From: Rhodococcus sp. 105337 | GTDB taxonomy: Bacteria > Actinomycetota > Actinomycetes > Mycobacteriales > Mycobacteriaceae | Assembly (NCBI RefSeq): GCF_012844225.1 | Contig: NZ_JABAGQ010000012.1 | Location: 81,941 to 145,940 of the forward strand | Length of the DNA: 64,000 bases | Direction: 5' to 3' | Part shown: in pieces, positions 63,565 through 64,000 of the stretch | How positions within the stretch are numbered: the stretch's first letter is position 1 | How the letters are laid out: every line of letters begins with the position of its first letter | The notes under the pieces: model-generated | Told to the model about the DNA's origin: nothing | Databases searched by the model: none | Seen by the model: the letters and a program-made list of their open reading frames with translations, nothing else | Position numbers and translations under genes: made by a program

Positions 63565-63663
63565 ATGTTGATGGAAATCTTCTCCCTGATCCTGATCATC
63601 GGTGCGCTCGTCGTGGTGATCCCCATGGCGATCCGCGTGTTCCGGGATCGCGACGACCGGTGA
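63565..63663 (+). CDS. Possible 32-aa single-span membrane peptide
   Basis: ATG 63565 to TGA 63663. The product starts MLMEIFSLILIIGALVVVI and ends with a basic-acidic RVFRDRDDR tail: one hydrophobic helix followed by a charged C-terminus, inside-positive. Its composition is not what random high-GC DNA gives (Ile/Leu/Val-rich). No clear Shine-Dalgarno is seen beyond GGAG-like bases 5' of it. Real small membrane proteins look like this, but there is no family to compare with. Confidence 0.45.
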   Translation: MLMEIFSLILIIGALVVVIPMAIRVFRDRDDR

Positions 63664-63715
63664 CACGCCCTCCTCGGCGCTCGACAACCACAACCGGCGC
63701 ACTCATGCTCGGTAT

Positions 63716-63913
63716 ATGGGTGACTCTCTGAAGGACCGGGTCCGCGACAAGATCATGCGTCAGCGTGCGGAGGACGGGGGCCGGCCGATCGACGCCGCGG
63801 AGGCCGACGACCCCCGCCTGACCGATATCGACGGCGATCTCGCGTTGCTGTCCCAGGCCGGCGAGGACGACGAGGTGGTCCAGAGCCTCGCTGCGAAGTA
63901 CTGGGTGCCCTGA
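63716..63913 (+). CDS. Small conserved hypothetical protein
   Basis: 65 aa from ATG 63716. Hydrophilic and acidic with an N-terminal basic helix (MGDSLKDRVRDKIMRQRAEDGG), then EADDPRLTDIDGDLALLSQAGEDDEVVQSLAAKYWVP. It ends in an aromatic-Pro motif. No known domain recognised. The ordered charge pattern and good codon bias support coding. It lies between tRNA-Thr and the right-edge promoter-like sequence. Confidence 0.6.
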   Translation: MGDSLKDRVRDKIMRQRAEDGGRPIDAAEADDPRLTDIDGDLALLSQAGEDDEVVQSLAAKYWVP

Positions 63914-63931
63914 ACGCGGCCGGAATCGGCG

Positions 63932-64000
63932 TTGACCTGGCGATTTGGTGTTTGTGGGGGTGCTCGCGTAACTTAATCCAGGTCAGAGCGACACGGACAC
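63932..64000 (+). promoter_or_regulatory. Promoter-like AT-richer region at window end
   Basis: After the last ORF: TTGACC (63932-63937), TTGGTG (63945-63950), TAACTT (63969-63974) and an AATCCAGG stretch in a locally AT-richer sequence. TTGGTG and TAACTT are 18 nt apart. It may drive a gene, possibly a stable RNA, beyond the window. Cannot be confirmed here. Confidence 0.3.

Overview
The window is high-GC actinobacterial DNA, most likely from a Rhodococcus or a close mycolic-acid-producing relative (Mycobacteriales/Corynebacteriales). The support is gene content and gene order. Between about 23.4 and 63.5 kb the genes follow, almost one for one, the order I know from Mycobacterium tuberculosis Rv3683 down to Rv3644c: metallophosphoesterase, ponA2, whiB4, two ArsA-like ATPases, DUF4177, RidA, MBL hydrolase, crp, nth, thioredoxin-like protein, NUDIX, marP, ephE, holin-like protein, acs, Rv3662c-like, HAD, ssd, tadABC and pilin genes, dppABCD, helicase, cspA, Rv3647c-like, topA and holB. 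GTG starts, ATGA/GTGA stop-start overlaps and apparently leaderless genes are common.

Layout. 0-2.2 kb: an edge-truncated PF10118 hydrolase, a divergent TetR regulator and an epoxide-hydrolase-type enzyme. 2.2-6.5 kb: gatD-murT (amidation of lipid II), an EamA exporter with a divergent LysR regulator, and a SHOCT membrane protein. 6.6-8.5 kb: leuA preceded by a 13-residue leader peptide with three consecutive leucines and a downstream hairpin, which looks like transcriptional attenuation. 8.6-13 kb: a tandem YCII/DGPF protein with an ECF42-type sigma factor, then lysC-asd. 13.1-18 kb: a GNAT enzyme, then a tightly coupled TetR / Baeyer-Villiger monooxygenase / GMC oxidase / acetoacetate-decarboxylase-like operon with a palindromic operator. 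18-20 kb: furA-katA behind a perfect 15-bp inverted repeat that contains the promoter. 20.2-23.4 kb: a membrane-bound hydrolase, a VAO-type exported cholesterol oxidase behind a very long palindrome, a truncated DUF218 remnant and tRNA-Pro(CGG).

23.4-41 kb is the conserved envelope, redox and central-metabolism block. 41-48.5 kb holds an Rv3662c-like gene, a HAD phosphatase, a 6C small RNA and a minimal Tad locus (ssd-tadA-tadB-tadC-pilin-TadE-like-TadE-like). 48.5-54.2 kb is a dipeptide ABC importer with two abutting perfect CRP/GlxR sites upstream. 54.2-64 kb holds a DUF1998 helicase, cspA, topA, an AraC regulator, a VOC protein, holB, tRNA-Thr(CGT), two small ORFs and a possible promoter at the right edge.

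Several parts plausibly work together. Crp (31.8 kb) probably acts at the dpp and acs sites. WhiB4, the ATPase pair, FurA-KatA and MarP form a stress-response theme. The BVMO/GMC operon and the VAO cholesterol oxidase point to oxidative catabolism of sterols or other alicyclic alcohols and ketones. I found no CRISPR array, prophage or intact insertion sequence. The most notable regulatory structures are the leuA leader, the long palindrome before the cholesterol oxidase, the furA inverted repeat and the nested CRP/GlxR palindrome.
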